The notes below the pieces were generated by a model. The model did not search any database. It was not told where the DNA came from and saw nothing but the letters and a program-made list of their open reading frames with translations. From positions 1 through 64,000 of the forward strand of contig NZ_JAFLQZ010000009.1 of assembly GCF_017313265.1 (NCBI RefSeq): 64,000 bases of DNA, written 5' to 3'. Shown here one piece after another: positions 1-10,260 of this stretch. Positions within the stretch are counted from its first letter, which is position 1, and each line of letters starts with the position of its first letter. The stretch comes from Hymenobacter telluris (GTDB lineage Bacteria > Bacteroidota > Bacteroidia > Cytophagales > Hymenobacteraceae). The translations under genes and the position numbers were made by a program.

Positions 1-630
1 CCGCCCAGCACCGGCCAGGTGTTGCTGGATGGCCGGCCGCTGTCGGGTTTTGATAGTACCCAGCTAGCCCGGCAGCGGGCGGTAATGTCGCAGGAAATTC
101 ACCTGGCTTTTCCGCTCAGCGTGCAGGACGTGGTGCTGATGGGCCGCTACCCGCATTTCCAGCGCCGCCCCACCCGCCACGACCAGCACATTGCGCAGCA
201 GGCCCTGGCCGACCTGGGCATGACGGATTTTGCCGGGCGCGACTATTCCACGCTGAGCGGTGGCGAAGCCCAGAAAGTGCAGATGGCCCGGGTGCTGGCC
301 CAGATTTGGGAGGCACCTGCCCAGGGTAGCCGGGTGCTGCTGCTCGATGAGCCCGTATCCAGCCTCGATATTCAGTACCAACACCAGCTCCTGCAACGAG
401 CCCGGCAGCTTGCTCACGCCCAAGCCATTGTGGTTGCCATCCTGCACGACCTCAACCTGGCCCTACGGTATGCCGACCGGCTGGTGCTAATCAAGAACGG
501 CCAGATTTACGCCAACCTAGCAAATCCGCTTGACCTCACCGAGCAACTCCTGCGCGACGTATTTGCAGTGGATATGCACCTCATTACCAATCCGTACACC
601 CAAAAGCCAGTAATTGTAGTGGCCAATTAG
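1..630 (+). CDS. hmuV: Haem/iron ABC transporter ATP-binding protein, 3' part (HmuV-like)
   Basis: This is the ATPase subunit of an importer for haem or another iron complex, acting on the cytoplasmic face of the inner membrane. The reading frame is open from base 1, so the start codon and the Walker A loop lie outside the window; about 209 residues remain. Visible motifs are a Q-loop (VMSQE), the ABC signature LSGGEAQKVQMAR, Walker B with D-loop (RVLLLDEPVSSLD) and the switch histidine in ILHDLNLALRYADR. The insertion between the signature and Walker B (QIWEAPAQGSR) is typical of HmuV. It could also be a related siderophore or cobalamin ATPase; the permease and binding protein should lie upstream, outside the window. 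Confidence 0.8.
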   Translation, partial: PPSTGQVLLDGRPLSGFDSTQLARQRAVMSQEIHLAFPLSVQDVVLMGRYPHFQRRPTRHDQHIAQQALADLGMTDFAGRDYSTLSGGEAQKVQMARVLAQIWEAPAQGSRVLLLDEPVSSLDIQYQHQLLQRARQLAHAQAIVVAILHDLNLALRYADRLVLIKNGQIYANLANPLDLTEQLLRDVFAVDMHLITNPYTQKPVIVVAN

Positions 631-836
631 GTAGTGTTGTCGTTAGTGGTAAGCCGTTTGCTGTCCGAGCACAGCCTGGTACAGACCATTGGTGATGAAA
701 TTGATTGGTTGGCGGTTTTCCTGAAGGGCCTTTGCTGAATGCGGAGTACCCGTTTATAGCCAGGATACTCTTGAATCTTTCGGCTAACCAGATTTTGGGG
801 CCACCTTTAAGGTCCGTTTTACAAGCGCCGCACGTG

Positions 837-2882
837 ATGAACGACACCGAACAGCAAGAGCGAGAATACCTGGAAGAAATAAAGGAGCAACTGACACTGG
901 CTATTCGGCGGGTTGACGACGCAGTTAAGCAGTCTTCCGCCGAGCTCCGGCAGCAAAAGCACTACATCCACGAGCACCAGTCCAGCATGGACGACGCCGA
1001 CATGGTGGCCGCGGGCCAATCCATTAACCGCATGGCCTTTACCGGCGAAGCTGCCGTGTCGCGCAAGCGCAAGCTCCTCAAGCTGGGGCAGTCGCCGTAC
1101 TTTGGCCGGGTAGATTTCGCTGCAAAAAATCAGGCCGTAACGCCGGTTTACATCGGTATTCACTCTTTCCTCGACGAGCGGCAGCGCCGTAACCTAATCT
1201 ACGATTGGCGGGCGCCCATTGCCTCCCTCTTCTACGACTTCGAGCTGGGTGAAGCCTCGTACCGTACCCCTTCCGGCACAATTCAAGGGGCCATTGAGCG
1301 CAAACGGCAGTACAAGATCCGCGACGGTCGCATGGAGTTTATGCTCGACAGCGACGTCAACATCAACGACGACGTGCTGCAGCGCGAGTTGGCCAAGTCG
1401 TCGGACGACAAGATGAAAAACATTGTCGCCACCATTCAGCGCGACCAAAACGCGGTGATTCGCAACGAAACTGCGTCGGTGATGATTATTCAGGGCGTAG
1501 CGGGTTCCGGGAAAACCTCCATTGCGCTGCACCGTATGGCGTTTCTGCTTTACCGCTACCGCGAAACCATTGCGGCCCACGACCTGCTCATCATCTCGCC
1601 CAACAAGGTATTTGCCGATTACATCTCCAACGTCCTGCCCGAGCTTGGCGAAGAGCACATTCCGGAACTGAGCATGGACGAGCTGGCGGCCGACCTGCTC
1701 GGGCAACCTTACACGTTTCAAACTTTTTTCGAGCAGGTATCGGCGTTATTGGAGCACCACAACCCAGCGTTTATTGAGCGCATCCGCTTTAAATCTTCGT
1801 TCGATTTCCTGAGTCAGCTCAACCAATACCTGCTTCATATTGAAAATAACTATTTCACTTGGAGCGACTTGCGGGTTGGCCGGACCGTTGTTCCAGTTGC
1901 CTTTTTGCAGCAGAAGTTCCGGACCTTCCACCGCGTACCGCTCCTGAAACGGTTTGCGCTGGTCGCCAACGAGGTTCGGGCCTACGTGCGCGATGCAGCC
2001 GGCCGCAAGCTGACCGGACAGGAGAAGGCCACGATTGGGGAAGCAGTGCCTCGCCTGTTCAAGTTTCATCAGGTGCTGGACCTCTACCGAGACTTCTACC
2101 GCTGGCTCGGCAAACCCGAACTGCTTCAACTCGACCACCGGTTGCGCCTGGAGTACGCCGATGTTTTTGCGCTGATCTATTTACGCCTGCGCCTGGAAGG
2201 CATTACGGCATATGAGCACGTCAAGCACTTGCTGATAGACGAAATGCAAGACTACACGCCGGTGCATTATGCCGTGCTGTCGCGCTTGTTTCTGTGCCGC
2301 AAAACCATCCTGGGCGACGTTAGCCAAACGGTAAACCCCTACAGCTCCTCGTCGGCCGACACCATTGAGCGGGTTTTCCCGCAGGCCGAGGTGGTTACGC
2401 TTTACCGCAGCTACCGCTCAACCCTGGAAATTACCACCTTCGCGCAGCGGATCATACCGAACCCCAACCTCATTCCGCTGGAACGCCACGGGCCGGAGCC
2501 AACAGTAACGCACTGCAACAGCCAAGCCGAGGAGTTGGAAACCGTTAGGCAGCTAGTTGAGGCCTTTGCAGGTTCCGGCAATCAGTCGTTGGGAATCATC
2601 TGCAAAACGCGCCAGCACGCCGCGCAGGTGTATCGGGCACTGCAAGGACTTGATGTGCAGCAGCTCACGGAGGATTCCACAACCTTCAAAGAAGGGGCCG
2701 TTGTTACCACGGCCCATTTAGCAAAAGGGCTGGAATTTGATGCGGTAGTGGTGCCTTTCGCCTCCGCCCGGCACTACACAACGGAGGTTGATAAGCGCCT
2801 GCTCTACGTAGCCTGCACCCGAGCCATGCACCAGCTCACGCTCACGTATTCGGGGGCTATTACGGCCTGTTTAACAGCCTGA
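837..2882 (+). CDS. HelD-type superfamily 1 helicase (UvrD-like), 681 aa
   Basis: This looks like a HelD-family SF1 ATPase, a group known to bind RNA polymerase and release stalled complexes. The ATG at 837 is preferred to an in-frame start at 705, because the protein then begins with the charged coiled-coil N-terminus (MNDTEQQEREYLEEIKEQL) typical of HelD. Walker A is GVAGSGKTS near residue 222, Walker B is LLIDEMQDYT near 465, a motif V-like AHLAKGLEFD is near 625, and motif VI (YVACTRAMH) is near 657. No clear Shine-Dalgarno precedes the start. The 3' end of the gene is part of an imperfect inverted repeat with the DNA just after the stop. The family assignment is firm; an RNA-polymerase role is inferred from the family. 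Confidence 0.85.
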   Translation: MNDTEQQEREYLEEIKEQLTLAIRRVDDAVKQSSAELRQQKHYIHEHQSSMDDADMVAAGQSINRMAFTGEAAVSRKRKLLKLGQSPYFGRVDFAAKNQAVTPVYIGIHSFLDERQRRNLIYDWRAPIASLFYDFELGEASYRTPSGTIQGAIERKRQYKIRDGRMEFMLDSDVNINDDVLQRELAKSSDDKMKNIVATIQRDQNAVIRNETASVMIIQGVAGSGKTSIALHRMAFLLYRYRETIAAHDLLIISPNKVFADYISNVLPELGEEHIPELSMDELAADLLGQPYTFQTFFEQVSALLEHHNPAFIERIRFKSSFDFLSQLNQYLLHIENNYFTWSDLRVGRTVVPVAFLQQKFRTFHRVPLLKRFALVANEVRAYVRDAAGRKLTGQEKATIGEAVPRLFKFHQVLDLYRDFYRWLGKPELLQLDHRLRLEYADVFALIYLRLRLEGITAYEHVKHLLIDEMQDYTPVHYAVLSRLFLCRKTILGDVSQTVNPYSSSSADTIERVFPQAEVVTLYRSYRSTLEITTFAQRIIPNPNLIPLERHGPEPTVTHCNSQAEELETVRQLVEAFAGSGNQSLGIICKTRQHAAQVYRALQGLDVQQLTEDSTTFKEGAVVTTAHLAKGLEFDAVVVPFASARHYTTEVDKRLLYVACTRAMHQLTLTYSGAITACLTA

Positions 2883-2914
2883 TAGCAAGCCTCCAAATAC
2901 GTGAGCTGATGCAT
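2826..2914. repeat. Imperfect inverted repeat at the helD 3' end
   Basis: Bases 2826-2850 (ATGCACCAGCTCACG, then a 6-nt insertion, then TATT) are matched in inverted orientation at 2896-2914, and weaker pairing continues inwards over the stop codon. The repeat lies between the convergent helD and peptidase genes and may serve as a hairpin terminator, although no T-run follows. Confidence 0.4.
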
Positions 2915-2984
2915 AGGAGGGACGCTGGAACCCGCCCGTAAACTTTAGGCCGACATAGACCTACAGCTTCGGGCCGTAAGGTGC

Positions 2985-5696
2985 TTACTCTTCCTCGGCG
3001 GCAACAATAGAAGGGCCTTCGGGCAGGTTGAGCAGCGGGCCTAACAGCAAGGCGTTGGTGAACAGCCGGTCGGTGCCATGCCAGTAGTGCCGGAAGTTGG
3101 GGTTATCAGCAAAGAGGATAACCCGCCCGGTACCGGCTTTGCTGACCACCACGGCCGCCGAGTTGCTGATTTGCCGCAGGTTGGCTCTCGACACGTAGCC
3201 GCTTACCAGCGGCGTAGGCGTGTACTGCACCACCGTGGCATACGGGTTGCGGCTGGGGCGCAGGAAGGTGGTGCCGTTGCGGAATATATACAGCTGCCGG
3301 TTGGCCAACCCGAACCCAATGGGGTTGGTGGGGTCCACGGTGGCTTTGTAGATGGAGCCGGCAATGGCGCGGGTGCCTTCCTGCTCCTGCTCCACGAAGT
3401 CCACGCGCTTGGCGAAGGGCAATTCGCTTTTCTTGGGGCGTTGGGTGGCTTTCGGGGCGGGCGGGGTGGCCTCGGCTACGGCCACGGCAAAAGCCGTGGT
3501 GTCGGCCCAACCACCGTTGGCGGGAATCAGCAGTTTCTCCTTCACAATGCCTTGCTTGATGGCCCACTCCGAGGCATTCTTGAGCGTGATGAGCGTGCCG
3601 CCGTCCGTCACCCAGCGCCGGATTTTCTCCACGGCAGCCTTATCCAGCGCGGCGTAGCTGCCGCCTACCAGCACCAGGCTGCTGTAGCGGCTCAGCGGCG
3701 CACGGCCTACGTTGCTCAACTCGATGCGGCTCAAGGGCAAGCCCAGATGCTGGCTGGCCACAAACCACGCCTCGCCTACTTCGGCTACGTTGGTGCCAGC
3801 GCCTACCAGCAGCGCCGCCTTGGCTTCCGGCACCGTGCGTACGTTGTTGGATCCCAAATCAATACCACCCACGCTGAAACCAGTATTCACGCTGGTAAAC
3901 GTGACTTGCGCCAGCCGGCTCACCCGGCTCACAATCTGAAACACCGAATCGGTGGGCAGCTTTTGCGTGGCCACCGGCACCACCAAAGAGCCGTACCCGA
4001 AGTCGATGGGCTGGGCGGCGGTGCCGGCGCGGAAGGGCTTGAAGGCGGTTTTCACGGTGACCCCAGCTTGCTGCAACGCCACCAAGGCTTTCGGGGCGTT
4101 GTAGTTGGACCAGGGCAGCAAGTATGCGTAGCTGCTAGCCCCGCCGTTGACGGTACCGGTCAGGGTTTTGGCCACGGTTACGGGCGCGCCTTGTACTAGG
4201 CTGGTGTTCTTCTGCTTAGACAGCGGTAACCCGTAGGCCTGGGCCTGACTCCAACCGGTTACGTCGTAGAAGATACTGTCGTGGAAGGCAGTAACTTCCT
4301 CGAACAACGAGTGCACAATGCGGTACTGGGGCTGCGCGGCGGGCACCACGTAGGCCTTGCCTTGCTCGAAAGTCTGCTTGTCGAGCGTAACCGTTTTGCC
4401 TAGCTCGTGCACCCGGATTTTGTGTTGCAGCAGCAATTCCAGAAACCGGTTGGTGAGCGTCGGGTCCTGGGCATTGCCGAACACGTAGGCTTTGGTCGGG
4501 AACTTGCCGGCGGCCGTCAGGGCCGAGCTGAAAAACTCGCGCTGGTGGCGCAAATACAGTTCCCGCTCTTCCACCGCGCCGCGCACGGTAGCCAGGCCAG
4601 TAGCTACGTGGTTGCGGATGGTAAACGGAAACTTCACCACGCCGTTGCCGCCTTCCTGCGCTATACCCCGCGAACTGCCCACCTCGAACGTCACGCCCAC
4701 GCCGCCCTGAAAATCAGGGTAGGTAGAGCCGTAGATAGGGGAGAGGTTGTCGAACTGCTCTTTGGTCCAGTACAAAGCGCCGAGCTGGTCGAGGGCCTGG
4801 GCGTGGTACTTGGCCAAATGCACATTCAGTACCTCGTAAGTAGCCCTCGGAATCAGGTCGTTTTCGGTGCTCAGTGGCTTGGTGGGCTCGAAGTAGTAGG
4901 TGCTACTAGTGCCCATTTCGTGAAAGTCGATCATCACGTTGGGGTACTACTCGTGGAAAAATGCCATCCGGGCCCGGCTTTCCGGCTGGGTCAGGGCTAG
5001 CCAGTCCCGGTTAAGGTCGGTGTAGAAGTGGTTGGTGCGGCCGTTGGGCCAGGCCTCGGTGTGCTCCCGGTCCAGCGGATCCGTCACCGGCGGCCACGAC
5101 TTATTCTGGTCGAACCAGTGCGAAGCCCGGTCGCGCCCATCCGGGTTTTCCAGCGGATCAATAGTAATGACGGACTGATCGAGCCACTGCTTGGTTTCGG
5201 GGGCGGTGGAGGCCGTGAGGTAATACGCCGTAAGCAACGCCGCTTCCGAGCTGGAGCTTTCGTTGCCGTGCACCCCGTAGTTCAAGCTGATAACCACCGG
5301 CAGCTTGCCGTAGTCGGGCACCGGCAACGACGGGTCCACCAAGCCCTTGCGCTCGGCTTGCAGCTTGGGCAGGTTCTGCTGATGCTCCACCGAGGTAATG
5401 GTAGCCACCACCTGGGGCCGCTCCTCAAACGTTTTGCCCAGCACCCGCAAACTCACCTTGTCGGATACCCGATCCAACTCGCGCAGATACGCCACAATCT
5501 GGTCGGTGCGGGTGTAATGCGAGCCAATTGGGTACCCCAGAAATTGCTCGGGCGTAGGAATGGCCGGGTCGAAGGAGCCTGCCGCTGCTTTGGGAAAGTA
5601 GTAGCCGATAGAGCCGGCAGTCTGGGCCGTGGCGGGCACCAGCGTCAGGCTCAAGCCCAACGTTAGAAGGGCAGCGGAGAAGTATGGTTTCAACAT
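2985..5696 (-). pseudogene. M14-family zinc carboxypeptidase, interrupted by an in-frame TAG
   Basis: This is a secreted M14 metallopeptidase of about 903 codons, broken by one TAG at 4949-4947 (residue 250) with no frameshift. The upstream piece (249 aa) has a signal peptide (MLKPYFSAALLTLGLSLTLVPATAQ), the zinc ligands H143 and E146 in GVHGNES, the NPDGRDR motif and the NR substrate-binding pair near 229-230. The downstream piece (650 aa from an ATG at 4937) opens with MIDFHEMG, whose histidine (about residue 259) should be the third zinc ligand, and ends with a GATase-like domain (WVTDGGTLITL). The stop thus separates the zinc ligands, so neither piece alone should be active. A single base change from TGG or CAG would explain the TAG. 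It follows susC-susD on the same strand. Readthrough or a sequencing error are alternatives. Confidence 0.85.
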
Positions 5697-5721
5697 GAAA
5701 GTAGAAATCGGAAGGAGGTCT

Positions 5722-5745
5722 ATAAGCTTGTGTTTGCAAGCTTAT
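5722..5745. other. Hairpin upstream of the peptidase start
   Basis: A perfect 9-bp inverted repeat (ATAAGCTTG / CAAGCTTAT) with a 6-nt loop sits 26 nt upstream of the peptidase start codon. It could form a hairpin in the intercistronic RNA or be a binding site. There is no further evidence. Confidence 0.35.
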
Positions 5746-5785
5746 GGTGACAGTTATTTTGGTGACAGCCTGGTCAAGCAAGGAT

Positions 5786-5866
5786 ATTGTCATTCCGACG
5801 AAGGCGGAATCTGAGTAAGCTTTTCATATGAGTCAACTCAGATTTCTCCTTCGTCGAAATGACAAT
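5786..5866. repeat. Intergenic palindrome between susD and the peptidase gene
   Basis: Arms at 5786-5816 and 5836-5866 match in inverted orientation at about 28 of 31 positions around a 19-nt loop. The core (TTCGACGAAGG) and the outer GTCAT/ATGAC ends resemble the GTCATGCTGAG palindromes elsewhere in the window. The right arm touches the TAA of susD. It may act as a terminator or an RNA stabiliser between the two genes. Confidence 0.7.
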
Positions 5867-7221
5867 TAATAGCCCGGATTCTGCTCCAGGTCGGGGTCAG
5901 CAACCAAGTCGTTAAAGGGAATCGGGAACAGCCAGCGGCGCTGGTCCGTGACGCCGAGCACCGTGCCGGCCCGGCCGGTGCGCACCAGGTTAAACCAGCG
6001 GTCCGCCTCGAAGGCAAACTCGATGCGCCGCTCGTTTTCAATGGCCAGGAGCAAGGCTTCGGCAGTGGCGGCGGAACTGGCGGGTACCCCGGCCCGGCTG
6101 CGCACAGCGTTCAAATCGGCCAGGGCCTCGGTGAGCTTGCCTTGCTTGGCGCGGGCCTCCGCCCGAATCAGGTACTGCTCGGCCAGGCGCAGCACGTAAC
6201 TCGGGTCGTCGCGCTGGGCCGAACGGCTGTAGAGGTTGCCGTAGGTAACAGGAAGGGTTGCAATGGTGGTGGTAGCCAGCAAGGCCGAGCGGTTGCCGCC
6301 CACAGCCGGGTCGTTAAGCTGCGTAATCAAGCTCTGTACCGGCTGGAAGTTGAACTGCCCGCCCAGCGCACTCGGGAACCAGTTGTTCCACATGGTATTG
6401 GCGTCGGAGTTGCTAAATGTCAGTTCAAAAATGGATTCCCGGCTCAGGAAAGGGGCCGTCGAAAACGTGCGGTAGGGCGTCACGAGGCCGTAGTTGGCGT
6501 TGCTGATTACCAGCGTAGCCGCCGTTTCCGCGTCGGTCCATTGCTGGCGGTAGAGGTGCAGGCGGGCGCGCAGGGCGCGGGTGGTGGCTTTCACGGCCCG
6601 GTTGCGGGTGGCGGCTTCGGGCAGCAGGGTTTCGGCTTCGTTCAAATCGGCTAGCACCTGGTCGTAGGTTTGGGCGAGGGTGCTCCGGCGGATACCCTGG
6701 CCGTTTTCTTTGCCGCGGGTGGGCGTGAGCACCAGCGGCACGCCGCCCCAGCCCCGGCCCAAATCGAAGTACACCAGGGCCCGCAGGAAGTAGGCTTCGC
6801 CCAGCAGCTGGTTTTTCTCGGTGGTCGGCAGCAGCGGGTCATTCACGCCGGGCACGGCCGCAATAACGTTGTTGGCGCCGTTGATGGCCTGGTACATCTG
6901 GGTCCAGGCTTCGGTAATCAGCACGTTGTCGGCGCTGAGCTGGTTCTGGTCGATTTGCAGGAACTGGTTGAGCGTGCCGTTGAAGCGCACGTCTTCGCCG
7001 GGCAGAAAACCGAGTACCGGCCAGTTCAGTTGGTAGTACGCCTGCACCCGGTCGTAGGCGCCGATGGTGGCCGAGCGGGCACTGCCGGCATCGGTTATGG
7101 CGCGGTCGGCGGGCAGCTGCTGCACGGGGGTGGGTTCCAGCAGGTCACCGCAGGCGCTCAGCCCGAGGGTAGCAGCGGTGGTTTGGAACGCGAAAAGGAG
7201 GCGGTATAGCGTCTGTTTCAT
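5866..7221 (-). CDS. SusD/RagB-family nutrient-binding lipoprotein, 451 aa
   Basis: This is a surface lipoprotein that forms the lid of a SusC/SusD import complex in the outer membrane. The N-terminus has a lipobox (LSACGDLLEP) after a hydrophobic stretch. Helical TPR-like regions follow (YFLRALVYFDLGRGWGGVPLVL is characteristic), and the C-terminus ends in EQNPGY, the usual SusD ending. At 451 aa it is slightly short for the family. It starts 12 nt after the susC stop, so the two are cotranscribed. The substrate cannot be read from the sequence. The operon leader carries a SAM riboswitch and a peptidase gene follows, so peptides or another sulphur/methionine source are more likely than a glycan (inference). 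Confidence 0.92.
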   Translation of the reverse strand: MKQTLYRLLFAFQTTAATLGLSACGDLLEPTPVQQLPADRAITDAGSARSATIGAYDRVQAYYQLNWPVLGFLPGEDVRFNGTLNQFLQIDQNQLSADNVLITEAWTQMYQAINGANNVIAAVPGVNDPLLPTTEKNQLLGEAYFLRALVYFDLGRGWGGVPLVLTPTRGKENGQGIRRSTLAQTYDQVLADLNEAETLLPEAATRNRAVKATTRALRARLHLYRQQWTDAETAATLVISNANYGLVTPYRTFSTAPFLSRESIFELTFSNSDANTMWNNWFPSALGGQFNFQPVQSLITQLNDPAVGGNRSALLATTTIATLPVTYGNLYSRSAQRDDPSYVLRLAEQYLIRAEARAKQGKLTEALADLNAVRSRAGVPASSAATAEALLLAIENERRIEFAFEADRWFNLVRTGRAGTVLGVTDQRRWLFPIPFNDLVADPDLEQNPGY

Positions 7222-7233
7222 CTCAAGTAAAGC

Positions 7234-10200
7234 TTAGAATCCGACCGTTACGCCCACCTGGAAGGTGCGGGGCTGGGGCACCGTGGCCCAGTCGATGTTT
7301 TTGCTGTTTTGCACGCCGCTCTGCGAGTTGATTTCCGGGTCGAGGCCGGAGTAGGGCGTGACAGTGAAGAGGTTGGCGGCCTGCACGTACACCCGCAGCG
7401 AGTTCAGATGCGCCTGTCCCACCACTTCCTTGGGCACGGTGTAGCCCAGCGTGAGGGTGCGCAAGCGCAGAAACGAGCCATCTTCCAGGTACCGGTCGCT
7501 CAGGTTCTGCACCACGCCGCCGTAGTTGTTGCTGGCCGCGTTGGTGGTCAGGCGCGGCACGCTGGTGATGTCGCCGGGCTGCTGCCAACGGTCCAGCTGC
7601 TCGCGCAGGTAGCCGATGTTGCTTTGCGTGCCGCCGTGCACCAGGAAGAAGCGGTTCATGTTCATGATTTTCGCCCCCTGCTCGAAGTTCAGCAGGAAAT
7701 TAAAATCAAAGCCCTTGTAGCTCACCGAGTTGGTAACGCCCCCGAAGTAGTCGGGCCAGGCGTTGCCCACCAGCTGGCGGTCGGCCACCGAAATCTGCCC
7801 GTCGCCATTCACATCCTCGTACTCGGCATTGCCATTCTCGGGGTTCACGCCGGTTTGGTGGTAGAGCCAGAACGAGTACAGCGGCGCGCCTTCTTCCAAC
7901 CGGAAAATGTCGCGCGAGCCGGCCGTAATCGGGGCCGCCAGTTTCTCGATGCGGTTCACGTTGCGGGCCAGGTTGAAGGTGGTGCTCCACTGCACCGCGC
8001 CCTGGGGCAGCCAGTTGGCGGTCAGCTGCACTTCCACGCCCTTGTTGCTCACGGCTCCGTAATTTTCCACCACGGAGGCAAAGCCGGTTTTGCGCGGCAC
8101 CGGCACGTTCAGCAACAAGCCCGACGTGTACTTATCGTAGTAGTTCAGCTCCAGTTGCAGGCGGTTTTGCAGCACGGCCGCGTCCAGCCCTACGTTCCAC
8201 TGCCGGGTCGATTCCCAACTCAGATTAGGGTTGGCCAGCTGCAACGGCGTGGTGCCCGGCAGGTCCAGGTAGTTGGCGCCGCCTTGCACCAGCCCCAGCG
8301 CCGCAAAGTCGCTGATGCCGGCCTGGTTGCCGGTTTTGCCTACGCTGGCCCGCAATTTCAGCTCCTGAAACACGTTCAGGTCTTTGACGAAGTTCTCTTC
8401 GCCCAAGCGCCAGCCCAACCCCACGGCCGGGAAGTAGCCCCAGCGCTGGTCGGCTCCGAAGCGCGAGGAAGCATCGGCCCGCAAGCTAAAATCAGCGGTG
8501 TAGCGCTGCTTGAAGCTGTACGTCGCCTTACCGAAAAACGACAGCAGCCCCGCCTCCGAGCGAGCCGACGACCCCGTTTGGGTTGCCGCCGAGGCAATGC
8601 TGGTTAAGTCGTTGCTCGGGAATTGCTGTCCGAACAGGGAGGTGCGTTGAAAGGTATTTTTCTGGATGGTATTGCCTACCAGCGCCTGCAACGAGTGGTT
8701 TTCCCCGAAATCCACGTTGTAGTTCAGGGTCTGCTCGTTGAGCAAGGTGATGTCGCGCGAGAGGTAGGAGGTGGCGGTGCCGCGCGGCTGCCCGGCCAGA
8801 ATGAGCGTGTTGTTGAAGTTGTTTTCGTACATCTCATTGAAGTCGATGCTCCAACTGCTGCGCAAGGTCAGGTTCCTGCGCAGGCGGTATTCGCCGTACA
8901 CGTTCGAGATGCCGCGGGTGCCCACCGCGTCGTTGTTGAGGTTGTCAATCAGGGCCTGGTGGTTGTCGAACGAGCCATATTTAGCGTACGAGCCGTCGGA
9001 ATTATACACCGGCAGATTGGTGCGCGGAAACAAGGCCGAGTTGATGACGCCCACCGGGTTGTTGTCGTTGCTGCTTACGTTGCGGTGGGTGCGGGTGAGG
9101 GCCGTGCTGGTGCCGATGCGCAGCTTGTCGTTCACCGAGTTATCGAGGTTGACGCGCAAGCTGAACCGGTCGAAATCGGTGGGCCGGGCAATGGCTTCCT
9201 GCTTGAAATAGCCCGCCCCGATGTAGAACTGCGTTTTCTCGGAGCCCCCGGCCGCCGACAGCTCGTAGCTCTGGGTTTGGGCCGTGCGAAACACGTCGGA
9301 GAGCCGGTCGTAGGTTTGCTGCTCTTCCGGCAGGCCGCGCCCTCCCGATGCCACCGAGCGGTACGGCAGCAGCGCCGGGTTGCCGCCGTCATTCAGAAAC
9401 CGCTCGTTTTCCAGCGTCGCCAACTCCTGCCCGGTTACCAAATCAAACTTTTTCGGCGCTTTCGACAGGGCGTGGTAGGTGTTGAAGGTGATGCGGGTTT
9501 TGTCGCTGGCTTTGCCGCGCTTGGTCCGGATGAGCACCACCCCGTTGGCCCCGCGGGAGCCGTAAATGGCTGTAGCGTTGGCGTCCTTCAGGATTTCCAT
9601 GCTCTCGATGTCCTGCGGGTTCAAATCGGCCAGCGGGTTGGAGGCCACCTGGTTACCGAGGCCGGTGGCAATCAGGTTGCTGTTGTTGATGAACACGCCG
9701 TCCACCACGTAGAGCGGGTCGTTGCTGGCATTCACCGAGTTGCTGCCCCGGATGCGGATAAACACGCCCCCGCCCGGCACCCCCGAGTTGGCCGATACCT
9801 GCACGCCGGGTGCCTTGCCCTGCAAGAGTTGGTCGGGGCTGGCCGCCGGAATGTCGCGCAAGTCGTCGCCCTTCACCGAGCTGATGGCGCTGGTCAGGGT
9901 CTTGCGGTTCTGCTCGCTGTAGCCCGTCACTACCACTTCCGAGAGCTGCTTCACGTCGGATTTCAACGCAATACTTACCGTGCCCGACGTGGCATTTATC
10001 GTCTGGCTCACGTAGCCCACGGCGCTAACTACCAGCGTGTTGTTGCCGGCAGGCAGCACCAGCGTGAATTGTCCGTTTGCGTCAGTGGAAGCGCCTGCTG
10101 TGGTGCCTTTTACCACCACCGTAACGCCCGGCAACGGGGTGCGGTCGGCGGCATCAAGGATGGTTCCCGTCACGGTTTGCGCGGGGGTAGTTTGGGCTAG

Positions 10201-10260
10201 ACTCGTGCTGGCCAGGCTCAGCAAAGCCACGGGCACCGCCCCAAGAGTAGATAATTTCAT
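7234..10260 (-). CDS. SusC/RagA-family TonB-linked outer-membrane transporter, 1008 aa
   Basis: This is a TonB-dependent outer-membrane transporter that pairs with the adjacent SusD. It has a signal peptide (LGAVPVALLSLASTSLAQ), a carboxypeptidase-regulatory-like domain at about residues 28-105 (GTILDAADRTPLPGVTVVVKG), a plug domain with the SusC signature (ESMEILKDANATAIYGSRG) around 215-235, and a beta-barrel ending in the aromatic TFQVGVTVGF. Length and architecture are normal. The 5' leader is about 595 nt and holds a SAM-I-type riboswitch, so expression should fall when S-adenosylmethionine is plentiful. In most Bacteroidetes SusC proteins import glycans or peptides. The methionine link here is inferred from the riboswitch and the downstream peptidase gene. 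Confidence 0.93.
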   Translation of the reverse strand: MKLSTLGAVPVALLSLASTSLAQTTPAQTVTGTILDAADRTPLPGVTVVVKGTTAGASTDANGQFTLVLPAGNNTLVVSAVGYVSQTINATSGTVSIALKSDVKQLSEVVVTGYSEQNRKTLTSAISSVKGDDLRDIPAASPDQLLQGKAPGVQVSANSGVPGGGVFIRIRGSNSVNASNDPLYVVDGVFINNSNLIATGLGNQVASNPLADLNPQDIESMEILKDANATAIYGSRGANGVVLIRTKRGKASDKTRITFNTYHALSKAPKKFDLVTGQELATLENERFLNDGGNPALLPYRSVASGGRGLPEEQQTYDRLSDVFRTAQTQSYELSAAGGSEKTQFYIGAGYFKQEAIARPTDFDRFSLRVNLDNSVNDKLRIGTSTALTRTHRNVSSNDNNPVGVINSALFPRTNLPVYNSDGSYAKYGSFDNHQALIDNLNNDAVGTRGISNVYGEYRLRRNLTLRSSWSIDFNEMYENNFNNTLILAGQPRGTATSYLSRDITLLNEQTLNYNVDFGENHSLQALVGNTIQKNTFQRTSLFGQQFPSNDLTSIASAATQTGSSARSEAGLLSFFGKATYSFKQRYTADFSLRADASSRFGADQRWGYFPAVGLGWRLGEENFVKDLNVFQELKLRASVGKTGNQAGISDFAALGLVQGGANYLDLPGTTPLQLANPNLSWESTRQWNVGLDAAVLQNRLQLELNYYDKYTSGLLLNVPVPRKTGFASVVENYGAVSNKGVEVQLTANWLPQGAVQWSTTFNLARNVNRIEKLAAPITAGSRDIFRLEEGAPLYSFWLYHQTGVNPENGNAEYEDVNGDGQISVADRQLVGNAWPDYFGGVTNSVSYKGFDFNFLLNFEQGAKIMNMNRFFLVHGGTQSNIGYLREQLDRWQQPGDITSVPRLTTNAASNNYGGVVQNLSDRYLEDGSFLRLRTLTLGYTVPKEVVGQAHLNSLRVYVQAANLFTVTPYSGLDPEINSQSGVQNSKNIDWATVPQPRTFQVGVTVGF

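Noticed and set aside
8623..10200. 525-codon open frame on the plus strand
   Set aside because: It is antisense to susC, and the composition is typical of a shadow frame.
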